Source of the DNA: Bacillus sp. BP-3
GTDB taxonomy: Bacteria > Bacillota > Bacilli > Bacillales > Bacillaceae_G
DNA length: 64,000 nt
Direction: 5' to 3'
Assembly (NCBI RefSeq): GCF_028401955.1
Contig: NZ_JAQOTJ010000009.1
Span: 65,821-129,820, forward strand
The notes beneath the pieces were generated by a model that was not told the DNA's origin, ran no database searches, and saw only the letters and a list, made by a program, of their open reading frames with translations. Every line of letters begins with the position of its first letter. The stretch's first letter is position 1. Shown here in pieces: positions 19,331 to 28,256 of this stretch. A program made the translations under genes and the position numbers.

Positions 19331-19363
19331 AAGCAAAAGAAGCTAGGGATTCCCTAACTTCTT
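19331..19363 (-). terminator. ypuI terminator
   Basis: AGAAGCTAGGG and CCCTAACTTCT form a stem followed by TTTTGCTTTTTG on the minus strand. Confidence 0.7.
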
Positions 19364-19370
19364 ACAGTAG

Positions 19371-19862
19371 TTAATATTTTTGTATCATTTTCGTTTGATA
19401 GTCGGTCTCATAATATTCTAGCTCTTCACGCAACATTTGAAATTTCCCTTCTAACTCTTTCATCATTTGTTCAATTGAAATAGGAGGTTGCTTTTGAAAT
19501 GCAATTGAATTCTTTCCTGTATAAGCTGATCGACTATTTTCATACCAATGATCATTTTTAGGTGAAAAAAACTCTGCAATCACTTGATGGTAGATTTTAT
19601 ATAGCGTTCTTTCCGCTGCATTTTTTCGAAACGGCGTATTATTTAGTAATACACAGCAAGCATCTAAGCCTTCTTCACAAAATACAAGCAAGCGCCGAAT
19701 GGAGGCTAACAATCCAGCAAAATATTGTTCATCGCCTTCTGGTGTTTCTTCTAATAATAAAGGTAATGTATGATAGTTTACATATTTTGTGATCACTTCA
19801 ACTACTTCTCTCAAAAAAACAGTTGCTTGCTGCGTTTGGTTTTCAACCATTAAATTTGACAT
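19371..19862 (-). CDS. ypuI: YpuI-like DUF3907 protein
   Basis: A 163-residue, soluble, mostly helical protein of family DUF3907. No catalytic motif is visible. It holds the same position next to the dacB-spm-rluB-res cluster as ypuI in B. subtilis. The ATG at 19862 is chosen because GGGAGGAG lies 8 bases before it; the longer reading would begin with a GTG inside that ribosome site. Confidence 0.8.
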   Translation of the reverse strand: MSNLMVENQTQQATVFLREVVEVITKYVNYHTLPLLLEETPEGDEQYFAGLLASIRRLLVFCEEGLDACCVLLNNTPFRKNAAERTLYKIYHQVIAEFFSPKNDHWYENSRSAYTGKNSIAFQKQPPISIEQMMKELEGKFQMLREELEYYETDYQTKMIQKY

Positions 19863-19920
19863 GCTAGTTTCTCCTCCCACTATTTGAACTAATTTTGAAA
19901 GTTGATTTTTCTGTTATGTA

Positions 19921-19975
19921 TTTATCGCGCTATTCGTAGACAGTAAGACCCCCACTGCTGAAAGGTTCACTTTAT
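19921..19975 (-). repeat. bcr1 miniature (55 bp, internally deleted)
   Basis: Begins TTTATCGCGCTATTCG, runs to CAGTAAGACCCCCACT and jumps to GGTTCACTTTAT. Both TTTAT termini are kept while the middle ~100 bp are missing. Confidence 0.7.
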
Positions 19976-20130
19976 TCTGGATCAGTTTCTTTACAACATG
20001 TCTTACCACCATTATTGTTTCTTCATCAATATATGCGCAAAAGCCTTTTAACGTATTAATATGTTTTGATTTTCGATTTTTAAAACAGATTTCCTTCAAA
20101 AGAAATAAATTCTCTCAAAAAACCTTCAAA

Positions 20131-20193
20131 ATAAAGTGGAATTTCTTATTTTTTGGAAATTAGAGTCTTACCGAACATGAATAGCGGACAAAA
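20131..20193 (+). repeat. decayed, internally deleted bcr1
   Basis: Starts ATAAAGTGGAATTTC and ends GAGTCTTACCGaaCAtGAATaGCGG, the two ends of bcr1 joined without the centre. Upstream of mprF; apart from these repeats the 600-bp gap 19863-20466 holds only the mprF promoter region. Confidence 0.55.
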
Positions 20194-20466
20194 CATGCAG
20201 TGCCTTTTCTATTCTAGTTTGTATACGAGTCGTGAAATGTAAAAAGTTTGATGATGCGTTTGTGTACATTTTTTATTTATAGCTACTGTCCCCCGTAAAC
20301 ATCATCTGCTCTCTATTGCATCAAATTTAGCAATTTATCAATAGAAAATATTTATAAATATAAAGATTACAACTAAGATTTCAATGAATTTTTCTTTTTA
20401 TTTTTATTGAAGTTTGTCATAATAAAAATATTGCCTCAGTTTTCTTATACAAGGAGAGTTGTCTTT

Positions 20467-23040
20467 ATGTCGTTTTCATGGAAACGTATATTACAAATTG
20501 GAAAATTTATTTTTCCTTTTGTTGTATTAACAATTGTGTTTTTTCAAGCACGAAAAGAATTTTCTGGTATTTCATTTCGAGAAGCAGTTGAAACGATTAA
20601 ACATATTCCACCAGGCGGGTTTTTCTTAGCTGTTATACTCGGTGCATTTGCTGTTGCTACAATGTTCTTTTATGACTTTTTTATGCTGCGGCATCTGCAA
20701 GCAGATATACCAATTAAAAAGATTTTCCGCATTTCTTGGACTGCTAATACATTCAATGGATTTATTGGATTCGGTGGTCTTGTTGGGGCAGGTATACGTA
20801 CAATGTTATATCGTCCTTATGTACAAGAAAATGGTAAACTTATTCGAAGTATCGCCTGGATGACAACGGCTTTTATTAATGGGCTAGCATTATTATCTTT
20901 TCTCGGCCTTATTGGCGTATTAGATACAAGATTTATTTTACATGAAAAACCTTGGCTATGGCCTGTTTTCATCTTTTTTTCTCTTTTTGTTCCATTATAC
21001 ATAGGTATTTCCAAAATAAAAAATCGCAAACAAAGCAAAGAAGAACAACAAGTAGAAAAAAATCCAACTGTCCTCTACTCACTTGTATCATTAGTAGAAT
21101 GGGTATCAGCAGGCATAGTAATGTATGTCATCTTACTTCTATTCGGAATTGAGATAGATTTCCATAAGATTCTCGGTGTATATGTTATTGCAGCTTTAGC
21201 TGGCGTTGTGAGTCTTGTACCAGGAGGTCTTGGTTCCTTTGATCTTGTGTTCATAACAGGCATTGGACAATACGGCGTAGATACAGGTGTATTACTCCCT
21301 GCTATGTTATTATATCGCCTTGTATATTATATTTTACCGTTTGGGCTCGGTTTAATTTTTGCAGCATTTGAAATGACAGGAGCTGCTTTAAAGAAAATTG
21401 AAGATAAACCGTTCATTGCACCTGCCCTCGAAACAACCGGAGTCATTTGGACACTACAACGCGATTTTCTAGGAAAACTTGGTTCTTGGGCATCTGGAGC
21501 ATTAACAATTTTTGCAGGACTTATGGTGATTTTTTCTACCATTTTCCCAACAAGTATTGAACGGGCTCATGCACTTCATATTTTAGTTCCTAAACACCTT
21601 ATACAAATTTCCTTTAGTTTATCGCTAACATTTGGTATTTTACTCGTTATTTTATCACGCGGCATTTATCACGGAACGAAACGTTCCTATTATATGACGT
21701 TTGTATCTCTAATCGGTGCCGCGATTTTCAATACACTAAAAGGCATTGATTTGGAAGAAACCTTTATCTTACTTATTGTACTCACTGTACTATATATGAT
21801 TCGCAAACGATTTGTTCGGGAGCAAATCGCGGTTTCATTCTCAGATGTAGTAAAGGTTTGTCTCTTTTTACTTATCACATTATATCTTTATAAAAAACTT
21901 GGGGTACAATTTGCACAAGCCAAAGAAGTATTTAAACCTGATTTTGTTGTTCGTAATATTAAACAAGTACAACGCAGTGCAATTGCAGCAGCTTTTTTTG
22001 TACCAAGTTTTCTACTAATTGGTTCTTTGATTGCCAATCGTTACAAAAATAAATTTCCCGGGCAACCAGCCAATATGACACGACTACAGCACTTTTTAGA
22101 TGAATACGGTGGGAACGTGTTAAGTCACCTTGGTTTTTTAGGAGATAAGCAATTCTTTTTCAGTAGCGACGGAAAAGCAATGATTCAGTTTGCACCTACA
22201 GGTAAACGTCTTATTGTTCTCGGTGATCCAATCGGAAATCCTTCTTCTTTTCGTAGCGTTTTAGAAGAATTTCTAACAGAAGCGGATCGTTTCGGCTATA
22301 TTTGTGTATTTTATCAAATTGAAAGTAAATGGATGAGTTTATATCATGATTTTGGTTATAACTTCTTCAAGCTTGGTGAAGAAGCAGTTGTCGACTTGAA
22401 TGATTTCACAATTTCAGGAAAAAAACGAGCTGGATTGCGTGCAACTTTCAACCGTTTCGAGCGAGAAGGGTATACTTTTGCGATTCACCAACCACCATTT
22501 ACAGATGAATTGTATGATGAATTAAAAAACGTATCAGATGCATGGCTTGGGGGGAAAAAAGAAAAAAGCTTCTCTCTTGGTTATTTTGATCGTGATTATA
22601 TAAATCGTGCGCCCATTGCAACACTTTCTGATGCTGATGGTAAAATCATTGCCTTTACAACATTTATGCCTGTATACCAAGATGGTGAATTATCTGTTGA
22701 CTTAATGCGTTATTATCCTGATGCATCAGGCGGAATTATGGATGCTATGTTCATTCATTTATTCCAATGGGCAAAAGAAAATGGCTATCACTGCTTTAAT
22801 ATTGGAATGGCTCCGCTTTCTAATGTTGGATTATCGGCACAATCATTTTGGTCAGAGCGTGTTGCAGCAGCCATTTTTAATAACGTTCGTTATACGTATA
22901 GCTTTAGCGGCCTGCGACATTTCAAAGAAAAATATAAACCAACATGGAGCGGGAAATATTTAGTATTTCGTAAAAATCATTCCTTACCAATTACGATGCT
23001 CGCTGTAACAAAATTAATCGGAAAACGAAAAGACAGCTAA
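20467..23040 (+). CDS. mprF: MprF, phosphatidylglycerol lysyltransferase/flippase
   Basis: An 857-residue two-part enzyme. Residues 1 to ~515 hold about 14 membrane segments, with the flippase signature (GFIGFGGLVGAG; SLVPGGLGSFD). Residues ~540-857 form the cytoplasmic GNAT-like synthase domain (SSDGKAMIQFAPTGKRLIVLGDP; KKRAGLRATFNRFEREGY; FNIGMAPLSNVG). It transfers lysine from Lys-tRNA to phosphatidylglycerol and flips the product outward, lowering surface charge and protecting against cationic peptides. The ATG at 20467 follows CAAGGAGAG; an upstream reading lacks a ribosome site. Confidence 0.95.
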   Translation: MSFSWKRILQIGKFIFPFVVLTIVFFQARKEFSGISFREAVETIKHIPPGGFFLAVILGAFAVATMFFYDFFMLRHLQADIPIKKIFRISWTANTFNGFIGFGGLVGAGIRTMLYRPYVQENGKLIRSIAWMTTAFINGLALLSFLGLIGVLDTRFILHEKPWLWPVFIFFSLFVPLYIGISKIKNRKQSKEEQQVEKNPTVLYSLVSLVEWVSAGIVMYVILLLFGIEIDFHKILGVYVIAALAGVVSLVPGGLGSFDLVFITGIGQYGVDTGVLLPAMLLYRLVYYILPFGLGLIFAAFEMTGAALKKIEDKPFIAPALETTGVIWTLQRDFLGKLGSWASGALTIFAGLMVIFSTIFPTSIERAHALHILVPKHLIQISFSLSLTFGILLVILSRGIYHGTKRSYYMTFVSLIGAAIFNTLKGIDLEETFILLIVLTVLYMIRKRFVREQIAVSFSDVVKVCLFLLITLYLYKKLGVQFAQAKEVFKPDFVVRNIKQVQRSAIAAAFFVPSFLLIGSLIANRYKNKFPGQPANMTRLQHFLDEYGGNVLSHLGFLGDKQFFFSSDGKAMIQFAPTGKRLIVLGDPIGNPSSFRSVLEEFLTEADRFGYICVFYQIESKWMSLYHDFGYNFFKLGEEAVVDLNDFTISGKKRAGLRATFNRFEREGYTFAIHQPPFTDELYDELKNVSDAWLGGKKEKSFSLGYFDRDYINRAPIATLSDADGKIIAFTTFMPVYQDGELSVDLMRYYPDASGGIMDAMFIHLFQWAKENGYHCFNIGMAPLSNVGLSAQSFWSERVAAAIFNNVRYTYSFSGLRHFKEKYKPTWSGKYLVFRKNHSLPITMLAVTKLIGKRKDS

Positions 23041-23059
23041 AACTTAGCTGTCTTTTCGT
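23025..23059. terminator. bidirectional terminator between mprF and the convergent gene
   Basis: CGAAAAGACAGCTAA / TTAGCTGTCTTTTCG, a perfect 15-bp stem with a 3-base loop, overlapping the ends of both genes. Confidence 0.85.
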
Positions 23060-23817
23060 TTCTGAACTTGTAATGTAAACTGTTCTTCATATTTCTTTCC
23101 ATTTATATAAAAAGTCCCCCATATTTTATAAATCCCTTCACTCGGAAACGTAACGCGAAATTGTAATTGTTCCTCATCATTATTTGGAACAGCGTATAGG
23201 AAATGCTGTTGTTTTCCATCCACTATACGCAATTCAGCACGTTCTCCTGTATTTGAACGAAACTTAATTTTTTCTCCTTTCCCTACTTGAAATTGAAATG
23301 TTAATGTTTCTTCTTCATTCGGATGTAATGTACGAAATAAAAGCGATGTCTTGTATGGACCAATGTTTTTTGTTAATACTGTATCAGCAGCAATTGGAGT
23401 TTGTTTTTTTTCTACAACTTTATTTCCTACTACTATATTTTCTTCAGCAAACTGTTTTGTTGTATCTCCTATTTCTTCATATAGGAAAATGGTATATTCC
23501 CCTTCTTTTTTAAACTGATATGTAGCTTTGTAAGAACCACTCCCAACAAAAGTTGGTCTTACTTGATACGATTGTGTTAACTGTTTATCCACAATAAACA
23601 TGCGAATGTGGTCGTTTACACCGCGAATTTCAGTCCCTTTTTTATTTTGCAATTGAAATGTAATATTCGCAATTTCATTTACATCCATATCATGAAGCTT
23701 CCACTTCACCTGCTGTATCTGTCCTGTTATTTCTTCACTATTTTTATATTTTTTCATATAAAAGCCTCCAAAAACAATCAGAAGCAAAGCGATAACTCCT
23801 ATAATAGCATTTTTCAT
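23044..23817 (-). CDS. membrane-anchored protein with two YtkA-like domains
   Basis: A 257-residue protein with an N-terminal signal anchor (AIIGVIALLLIVFGGFYM). It then shows two similar immunoglobulin-like units: residues ~30-130 and ~150-250. Each includes a phrase of the type FQFxV..G...F and an end phrase (YTIFLYEEIGD; YKIWGTFYINGKKYEEQFTLQV). This resembles the YtkA/FixH-like family of extracytoplasmic domains, whose role is unclear. No metal site is evident. Convergent with mprF; no obvious operon. Confidence 0.65.
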   Translation of the reverse strand: MKNAIIGVIALLLIVFGGFYMKKYKNSEEITGQIQQVKWKLHDMDVNEIANITFQLQNKKGTEIRGVNDHIRMFIVDKQLTQSYQVRPTFVGSGSYKATYQFKKEGEYTIFLYEEIGDTTKQFAEENIVVGNKVVEKKQTPIAADTVLTKNIGPYKTSLLFRTLHPNEEETLTFQFQVGKGEKIKFRSNTGERAELRIVDGKQQHFLYAVPNNDEEQLQFRVTFPSEGIYKIWGTFYINGKKYEEQFTLQVQKRKDS

Positions 23818-24184
23818 AAAATCACCTATCTATTTCCAGGTAAATAGTTGCACAATTCTGATTTTTTGCGCACAATTAATTTATTCTTCCTGAAGCAGAT
23901 AATACCTTCTCTCTCTGAATAGAAGTTTTACTATATTTGCAAAAAATATTTAAATACACGTTGAAAAAGCGACTTTCTTTTTAGATAAACAAGAGCATTC
24001 AACAATGCATAGAAATGGCCAGTGCTTTCCCTGCTGCATGAAACAATAGCAGAAGCGAATGCAATGAATTATAAAGTGAAACTTCCATCATAGATATTTT
24101 GCTCCTCCATTTCCTTTGCTTTCTCCTGAATCTTGAGGTATGTCCAAATAGCAGAATAGATAGAAATACACTATTGTAAACGCT
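23818..24184. other. gene-free stretch upstream of deoD
   Basis: No ORF with a ribosome site is visible. The stretch holds a short bcr1 end (24071-24092) and, towards its 3' end, the deoD promoter region. Confidence 0.4.
24071..24092 (+). repeat. bcr1 end fragment
   Basis: ATAAAGTGAAACTTCCATCA, the first 20 bases of the bcr1 orientation used at 53623, without the rest of the element. Confidence 0.5.
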
Positions 24185-24214
24185 CTACTTCGTGTATACT
24201 ACAAAGTGAAGTAG
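24174..24214 (+). promoter_or_regulatory. deoD promoter region with flanking inverted repeat
   Basis: TTGTAA (24174-24179) and TATACT (24195-24200) form a possible promoter with a short 15-bp spacer. CTACTTC (24185-24191) and GAAGTAG (24208-24214) form an inverted repeat around the -10, which suggests a repressor site. Both calls are inference. Confidence 0.45.
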
Positions 24215-24256
24215 TATTAAGTTATACCGATTATTACATAACAAGGAGGATTTTAT

Positions 24257-24964
24257 ATGAGCGTACACATTGGAGCAAAAGAAGGCGAAATTGCAGAATC
24301 TATTTTATTACCCGGAGATCCTTTACGTGCAAAGTATATTGCAGAAAATTTTCTAGAAGATGTAACATGCTATAACAATGTGCGTGGCATGCTAGGATTT
24401 ACAGGAACATATAAAGGAAAACGTGTCTCTGTTCAAGGTACAGGTATGGGAGTTCCTTCTATTTCTATTTACGTAAACGAGCTAATTCAAAGCTACGGGG
24501 TAAAAAATTTAATTCGTGTTGGAACGTGCGGTGCCATTCAAAAAGATGTAAAAGTACGTGATGTTATTATTGCGATGACTGCTTGTACAGACTCTAACCT
24601 AAATCGCTTAGTATTCCCTGGATTTGATTTTGCACCTTGTGCAAACTTTGATTTGTTGAAGAAAGCATATGATGCTGGTATAGAAAAAGGGTTACACATC
24701 CGCGTTGGTAACGTCCTAACAGCTGATGTATTTTACCGTGAGAGCATGGATATGGTGAAAAAACTTGGAGACTACGGTGTATTGGCTGTTGAAATGGAAA
24801 CAACTGCATTATATACTTTAGCTGCAAAATACGGTGTAAATGCATTATCTGTCTTAACAGTAAGTGACCATATCTTTACTGGTGAAGAAACAACTGCTGA
24901 AGAACGTCAAACAACATTTAACGAAATGATTGAAATTGCATTAGACGCGGCAATCCAAGCATAA
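24257..24964 (+). CDS. deoD: purine nucleoside phosphorylase DeoD
   Basis: A 235-residue hexameric-type PNP. Landmarks: phosphate-site residues in [16 protein letters not shown] (Gly-Asp-Pro, Arg), RVGTCGAIQ, and [16 protein letters not shown] with the ribose-binding Met-Glu, then TVSDH with the catalytic Asp. It splits purine (deoxy)ribonucleosides to base and sugar-1-phosphate. RBS ACAAGGAGG 8 bases before the ATG. Alone, with its own terminator. Confidence 0.96.
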   Translation: MSVHIGAKEGEIAESILLPGDPLRAKYIAENFLEDVTCYNNVRGMLGFTGTYKGKRVSVQGTGMGVPSISIYVNELIQSYGVKNLIRVGTCGAIQKDVKVRDVIIAMTACTDSNLNRLVFPGFDFAPCANFDLLKKAYDAGIEKGLHIRVGNVLTADVFYRESMDMVKKLGDYGVLAVEMETTALYTLAAKYGVNALSVLTVSDHIFTGEETTAEERQTTFNEMIEIALDAAIQA

Positions 24965-24970
24965 ATCTAA

Positions 24971-25006
24971 AAAGAACTTGTCATACGTCTGGCAAGTTCT
25001 TTTTTA
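24971..25006 (+). terminator. deoD terminator
   Basis: AAGAACTTG / CAAGTTCTT stem followed by TTTTT. Confidence 0.85.
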
Positions 25007-25134
25007 TCCCTCTACTTATATGACTTTTTCCAATAAACTACCACTGCATGCGCCAGATTTTCTCCCCTATTATGTTTATTCGTTTGCTATAATAAAGTGA
25101 TGATTATGGAATTTACAGCTTATGAGGTGAAAAA

Positions 25135-26952
25135 GTGAAAAAAAGAAGTATTGTGTTTAAGCTTTTCTTATTAACATCAGCATTATTTACTGTGACATTT
25201 TTACTTTTTTTCGTTGGACAATCGCTGTTTTTAGAGAAATTTTATATTAATAAAAAAGTTCATACAGTCCAGACTAATTTCGAAAAATTTGTAAATAAAT
25301 ATGAAAAAAGCAACGGTTCCTTTGAAGAGCTTTCAAAGTTAAAACAAGCGTTCTATGAAAAAACAAACGCTGAACTCGTCCTATTAGATCGTAATGGCAT
25401 TATTAAAGATGATAAAAATTATCATATTGAAATTGTTGATAAATTCAATAAAACATTTTTCATTCCATTGAATAATACGTTTACAATTTCCGAATATTCT
25501 TCGTTTATCAATTTAGGATTAAAAATTTCTGATTCAATCCGTATACAAGGAATCCCTAAAAACGATATGATTATTCCTGTTGCCATTACTACTGCGGATA
25601 ATAGAACATGGCAAAATGATAATATCATTTCAGATTTAAAGCTATTTGGAATCCAACTTACAGATGTCAAAAAAAATATATATTCAAAAGATTTTAGTAA
25701 TAATGTAAACACATTTGATGGCACTATAACGAAGTTGCACACTCCATCCACGAACGATATTCGCCTTGCAAATAAGGATACATTAATGCAAGGTATCCAA
25801 CATTGGGAGCTTTCTGTTGCATTAGGGAAAACAAATACGAATGAAATGACAACATACACATTAGGCGGGGAAAACGATATTAAAAGTCAAATTTTTGTTA
25901 AACCCGTTATTTCAAATGGAGAAATAAAAGAATTTGCATTTGCAATGACATCATTGCAGCCCGTTGATGAGGCTATGCTTGTATTGAAAGACTATTATGT
26001 ATATGCGTTAATTATCGTCTTTATTGTCATTATTTTATTATCGTTTTATTACTCAAAAATCATTGCAAATCCGCTTATTAAAATGAATCGTGTTACAAAA
26101 AAAATGGCAAACTTTGATTTCTCTGAAAAACTCCCTATATCAACAGAGGATGAAATAGGAAGTCTATCAAGTAGCATTAACTCTCTTTCTGTAAATTTAA
26201 AGGACCGAATTGATAAATTACATGTAGCAAATACAAAGCTACAACAAGATATTGAAAAAGAACGACAACTAGAAAAAACTAGAAAAGAATTTATTTCTGG
26301 TGTATCACATGAATTAAAAACGCCATTAAGTGTAATCCGAAGTTTCGCTGAAGGTATTAAAGATGGCGTAAGTAAAGACACTTCGTACTATACTGACGTT
26401 ATTTTAGAAGAAACTGATAATATGAACCGCCTTATTGTCGAAATGCTAGAACTTGCAAAACTTGAGTCTGGCACATATAAATTAGAATTGGAAAACTTTT
26501 CGATAGGAGAATTAATTCAACAAGTATATTCAAAGCTATCATTTAGTATCGAAGAAAAAAATTTACAAGTAGAACTTGCATTTGATTCCACTATTTATGT
26601 ACAAGCAAATCGAAATCGTATTGAACAAGTTGTCGTCAATTTATTAAGCAATGCGATTCGTTATACACCAGTTGGAGAACAAGTAAAAGTAACTGTCAGT
26701 GAGTATGAGGAAACAGTGAAAGTTGAAATTGAAAATAACGGTGCACCGATTCCCGAGGAAAGTTTAGATAAAATATGGGACCGCTTCTATCGAATAGATG
26801 CATCACGTAGCCGTCACACAGGCGGAACTGGTCTTGGACTATCCATCGTAAAAAACATCTTAGAATTGCATCATGCTAATTATGGCGTTTATAATAAAGA
26901 AAACGGCGTTGTCTTTTACTTTCATTTGCCAAAAGTGGAAGTAATCAAATAA
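25135..26952 (+). CDS. orphan sensor histidine kinase
   Basis: A 605-residue membrane kinase with a GTG start after TGAGGTG. It has membrane segments near residues 8-30 and 285-305 around a ~255-residue extracellular sensor domain, then HAMP, coiled coil, the His box FISGVSHELKTPLSVI, N box NLLSNAIRYTP, and G boxes (GAPIPEES; GGTGLGLSIVK). All catalytic boxes are present, so it should be active. An extended -10 (TGCTATAAT, 25085-25093) lies upstream. No response regulator gene is adjacent: deoD precedes it and a recombinase-like gene follows. The partner and the signal are unknown. Confidence 0.88.
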   Translation: MKKRSIVFKLFLLTSALFTVTFLLFFVGQSLFLEKFYINKKVHTVQTNFEKFVNKYEKSNGSFEELSKLKQAFYEKTNAELVLLDRNGIIKDDKNYHIEIVDKFNKTFFIPLNNTFTISEYSSFINLGLKISDSIRIQGIPKNDMIIPVAITTADNRTWQNDNIISDLKLFGIQLTDVKKNIYSKDFSNNVNTFDGTITKLHTPSTNDIRLANKDTLMQGIQHWELSVALGKTNTNEMTTYTLGGENDIKSQIFVKPVISNGEIKEFAFAMTSLQPVDEAMLVLKDYYVYALIIVFIVIILLSFYYSKIIANPLIKMNRVTKKMANFDFSEKLPISTEDEIGSLSSSINSLSVNLKDRIDKLHVANTKLQQDIEKERQLEKTRKEFISGVSHELKTPLSVIRSFAEGIKDGVSKDTSYYTDVILEETDNMNRLIVEMLELAKLESGTYKLELENFSIGELIQQVYSKLSFSIEEKNLQVELAFDSTIYVQANRNRIEQVVVNLLSNAIRYTPVGEQVKVTVSEYEETVKVEIENNGAPIPEESLDKIWDRFYRIDASRSRHTGGTGLGLSIVKNILELHHANYGVYNKENGVVFYFHLPKVEVIK

Positions 26953-27058
26953 TTTGTCCGAATTTCACGAAAAGTTCACATGAAATTCACACGCTTCCTT
27001 TACAGTAAGAACTAGTTAATCCTTTCCTTTACACATATAAAAGAGGAGAGTGCGTGAA

Positions 27059-27589
27059 ATGAAACAAGTTGGACAACCAATTCAAAATGAAAAACAATTA
27101 GAAAAAATCAAAGATATACTAATACAATCATCAAAACGTGATGCTTTATTATTCGTATTAGCTGTAAATTCAGGATTAAAAGTAAGTGAAATATTACAGT
27201 TAAAAGTTGGCGATGTTATCGATGAAAATGAGCATGTTCGTCATTCTATTTTGTTCTATAATGACAAAATGAAGAAGCATAAATGGTTCGCTGTAAATGA
27301 AGAATTGCAACATACAATTGAACAATACATGAAAGAACGAAAAGTATGGAAGCGCAATGAGCCATTATTAAAATCTCAAAAAGGAACAAAATCTATCACG
27401 AGACAACATGCTTGGTACATTTTAAACAAAGCGGCAAAAGAAGTTGGTTTAGAAGGGATTAGCTCGCATACACTTCGCAAAACATGGGGATATTGTGCTT
27501 ATAAATCTGGCGTAGATATTGCCTTTTTACAACACTTTTTTGATCATAGTACCCCATCCAAAACTTTAAAATACATCGGTATTGCTTAA
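27059..27589 (+). CDS. single-domain tyrosine recombinase with Arg-to-Lys change
   Basis: A 176-residue protein that consists only of the catalytic domain of the phage integrase family; the usual N-terminal core-binding (SAM-like) domain is missing. The C-terminal boxes are recognisable: SSHTLRKTWG supplies His-x-x-Arg, FFDHST the later His, and TLKYIGI the nucleophilic Tyr. The first catalytic Arg, normally in GLRxSEL, reads Lys here (SGLKVSEIL). It may be a recombinase of reduced activity or a DNA-binding relative. The ATG at 27059 is spaced correctly from AGAGGAGA. No inverted repeats or recombination sites are obvious nearby. Confidence 0.75.
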   Translation: MKQVGQPIQNEKQLEKIKDILIQSSKRDALLFVLAVNSGLKVSEILQLKVGDVIDENEHVRHSILFYNDKMKKHKWFAVNEELQHTIEQYMKERKVWKRNEPLLKSQKGTKSITRQHAWYILNKAAKEVGLEGISSHTLRKTWGYCAYKSGVDIAFLQHFFDHSTPSKTLKYIGIA

Positions 27590-27611
27590 CAATACTTACT
27601 GTAAAAATCGT

Positions 27612-27651
27612 AAAAGAGGATAACTATTTTGAAAATAGTTATCCTCTTTTT
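27612..27651 (+). terminator. terminator after the recombinase-like gene
   Basis: A perfect 19-bp stem (AAAAGAGGATAACTATTTT and its complement) with a 1-base loop. Confidence 0.85.
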
Positions 27652-27725
27652 ATAGCAGTCATTTAAAAACCCTTTTCTTGTTTCTCTCCTCTTCTAGTGA
27701 TACTCTAATAATAGGGGGGAGAAAT

Positions 27726-27920
27726 ATGAACACATTAACAATTGAATTACCTAAGGAAACATTAGAAAAGCTAGATTTATTGCAGCAAGCTTACAAAAAG
27801 AAAACAGGTGCTGTCGTTACCAAAAGTACCCTTATTCAATCTCTTATTTCAAGAGAATTTATTCAAGAAGTTACACCATTTGATTTACAGCAATACGTAC
27901 AACAAAAAGAACAACAATAG
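27726..27920 (+). CDS. ribbon-helix-helix protein
   Basis: A 64-residue protein with the ribbon-helix-helix pattern: a short strand (MNTLTIELPKETLEKLDLL), two helices joined by GAVVTKSTLIQSLISREF, and a Gln-rich tail. Such proteins are dimeric DNA-binding regulators, often antitoxins, but no toxin gene is adjacent. The ATG at 27726 follows AGGGGGGAGAAAT. A strong terminator follows at 27933, so it is monocistronic. Confidence 0.75.
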   Translation: MNTLTIELPKETLEKLDLLQQAYKKKTGAVVTKSTLIQSLISREFIQEVTPFDLQQYVQQKEQQ

Positions 27921-27932
27921 GTTTCTAATGAC

Positions 27933-27971
27933 AGAAAAACTCTCACCTATCTTTAAAGTGAGAGTTTTTCT
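27933..27971 (+). terminator. terminator after the ribbon-helix-helix gene
   Basis: AGAAAAACTCTCAC / GTGAGAGTTTTTCT, a perfect 14-bp stem with T run. Confidence 0.85.
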
Positions 27972-28066
27972 ATCATTTAAAGCAAGTCATCTCAAGTATG
28001 CACAGCCAATCACCAATCTAAATTTTTATAAACCTTAAATTTTTTAAGATAAAATCTAGAAAACTA

Positions 28067-28095
28067 TTGACAATGATAATGATAACCATTATCAT
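28067..28095 (+). promoter_or_regulatory. Fur-controlled promoter of a small RNA
   Basis: TTGACA (28067-28072) and TATCAT (28090-28095) are 17 bp apart. Between and over them lies GATAATGATAACCATTATC (28075-28093), which matches the 19-bp Fur box consensus at 18 positions. Occupation by Fur-iron would block the promoter. Confidence 0.85.
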
Positions 28096-28101
28096 TTATT
28101 A

Positions 28102-28212
28102 AGAAGCCAACAATTGATGAATCAACCAAACGCTCAGTAACATTGTTACCCCTCTTTTTTCATAAAGAAAAACCCTGTACATTCCCCCTGTTTGTGCAGG
28201 GTTTTTCTTTTT
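28102..28212 (+). ncRNA. fsrA: FsrA-like iron-sparing small RNA
   Basis: About 110 nt run from the expected start (7 bases after the -10) to an intrinsic terminator, with no ORF carrying a ribosome site. Two unpaired C-rich tracts stand out: CCCCTCTTTTTT (28150-28161) and ATTCCCCCTG in the terminator loop (28181-28190). C-rich tracts of this kind let FsrA of B. subtilis pair with Shine-Dalgarno sequences of iron-enzyme mRNAs when iron is scarce. The Fur box and this architecture support the assignment. Sequence identity to FsrA itself was not checked and the transcript start is inferred. Confidence 0.7.
28166..28212 (+). terminator. intrinsic terminator of the FsrA-like RNA
   Basis: AAAAACCCTGTAC / GTGCAGGGTTTTT stem with a C-rich 13-base loop, then TCTTTTT. 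Confidence 0.9.
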
Positions 28213-28256
28213 GGTTTGCTTATTAATAGATGAAACTCTTTTGTTGATATTTCACT

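Noticed and set aside
19914-20099. 61-codon minus-strand ORF upstream of ypuI
   Set aside because: It needs a TTG start without a good ribosome site, and its end lies in the bcr1 miniature; no family likeness.
27726-27920. Ribbon-helix-helix protein as antitoxin of a toxin-antitoxin pair
   Set aside because: No toxin-sized gene adjoins it, and terminators lie on both sides.
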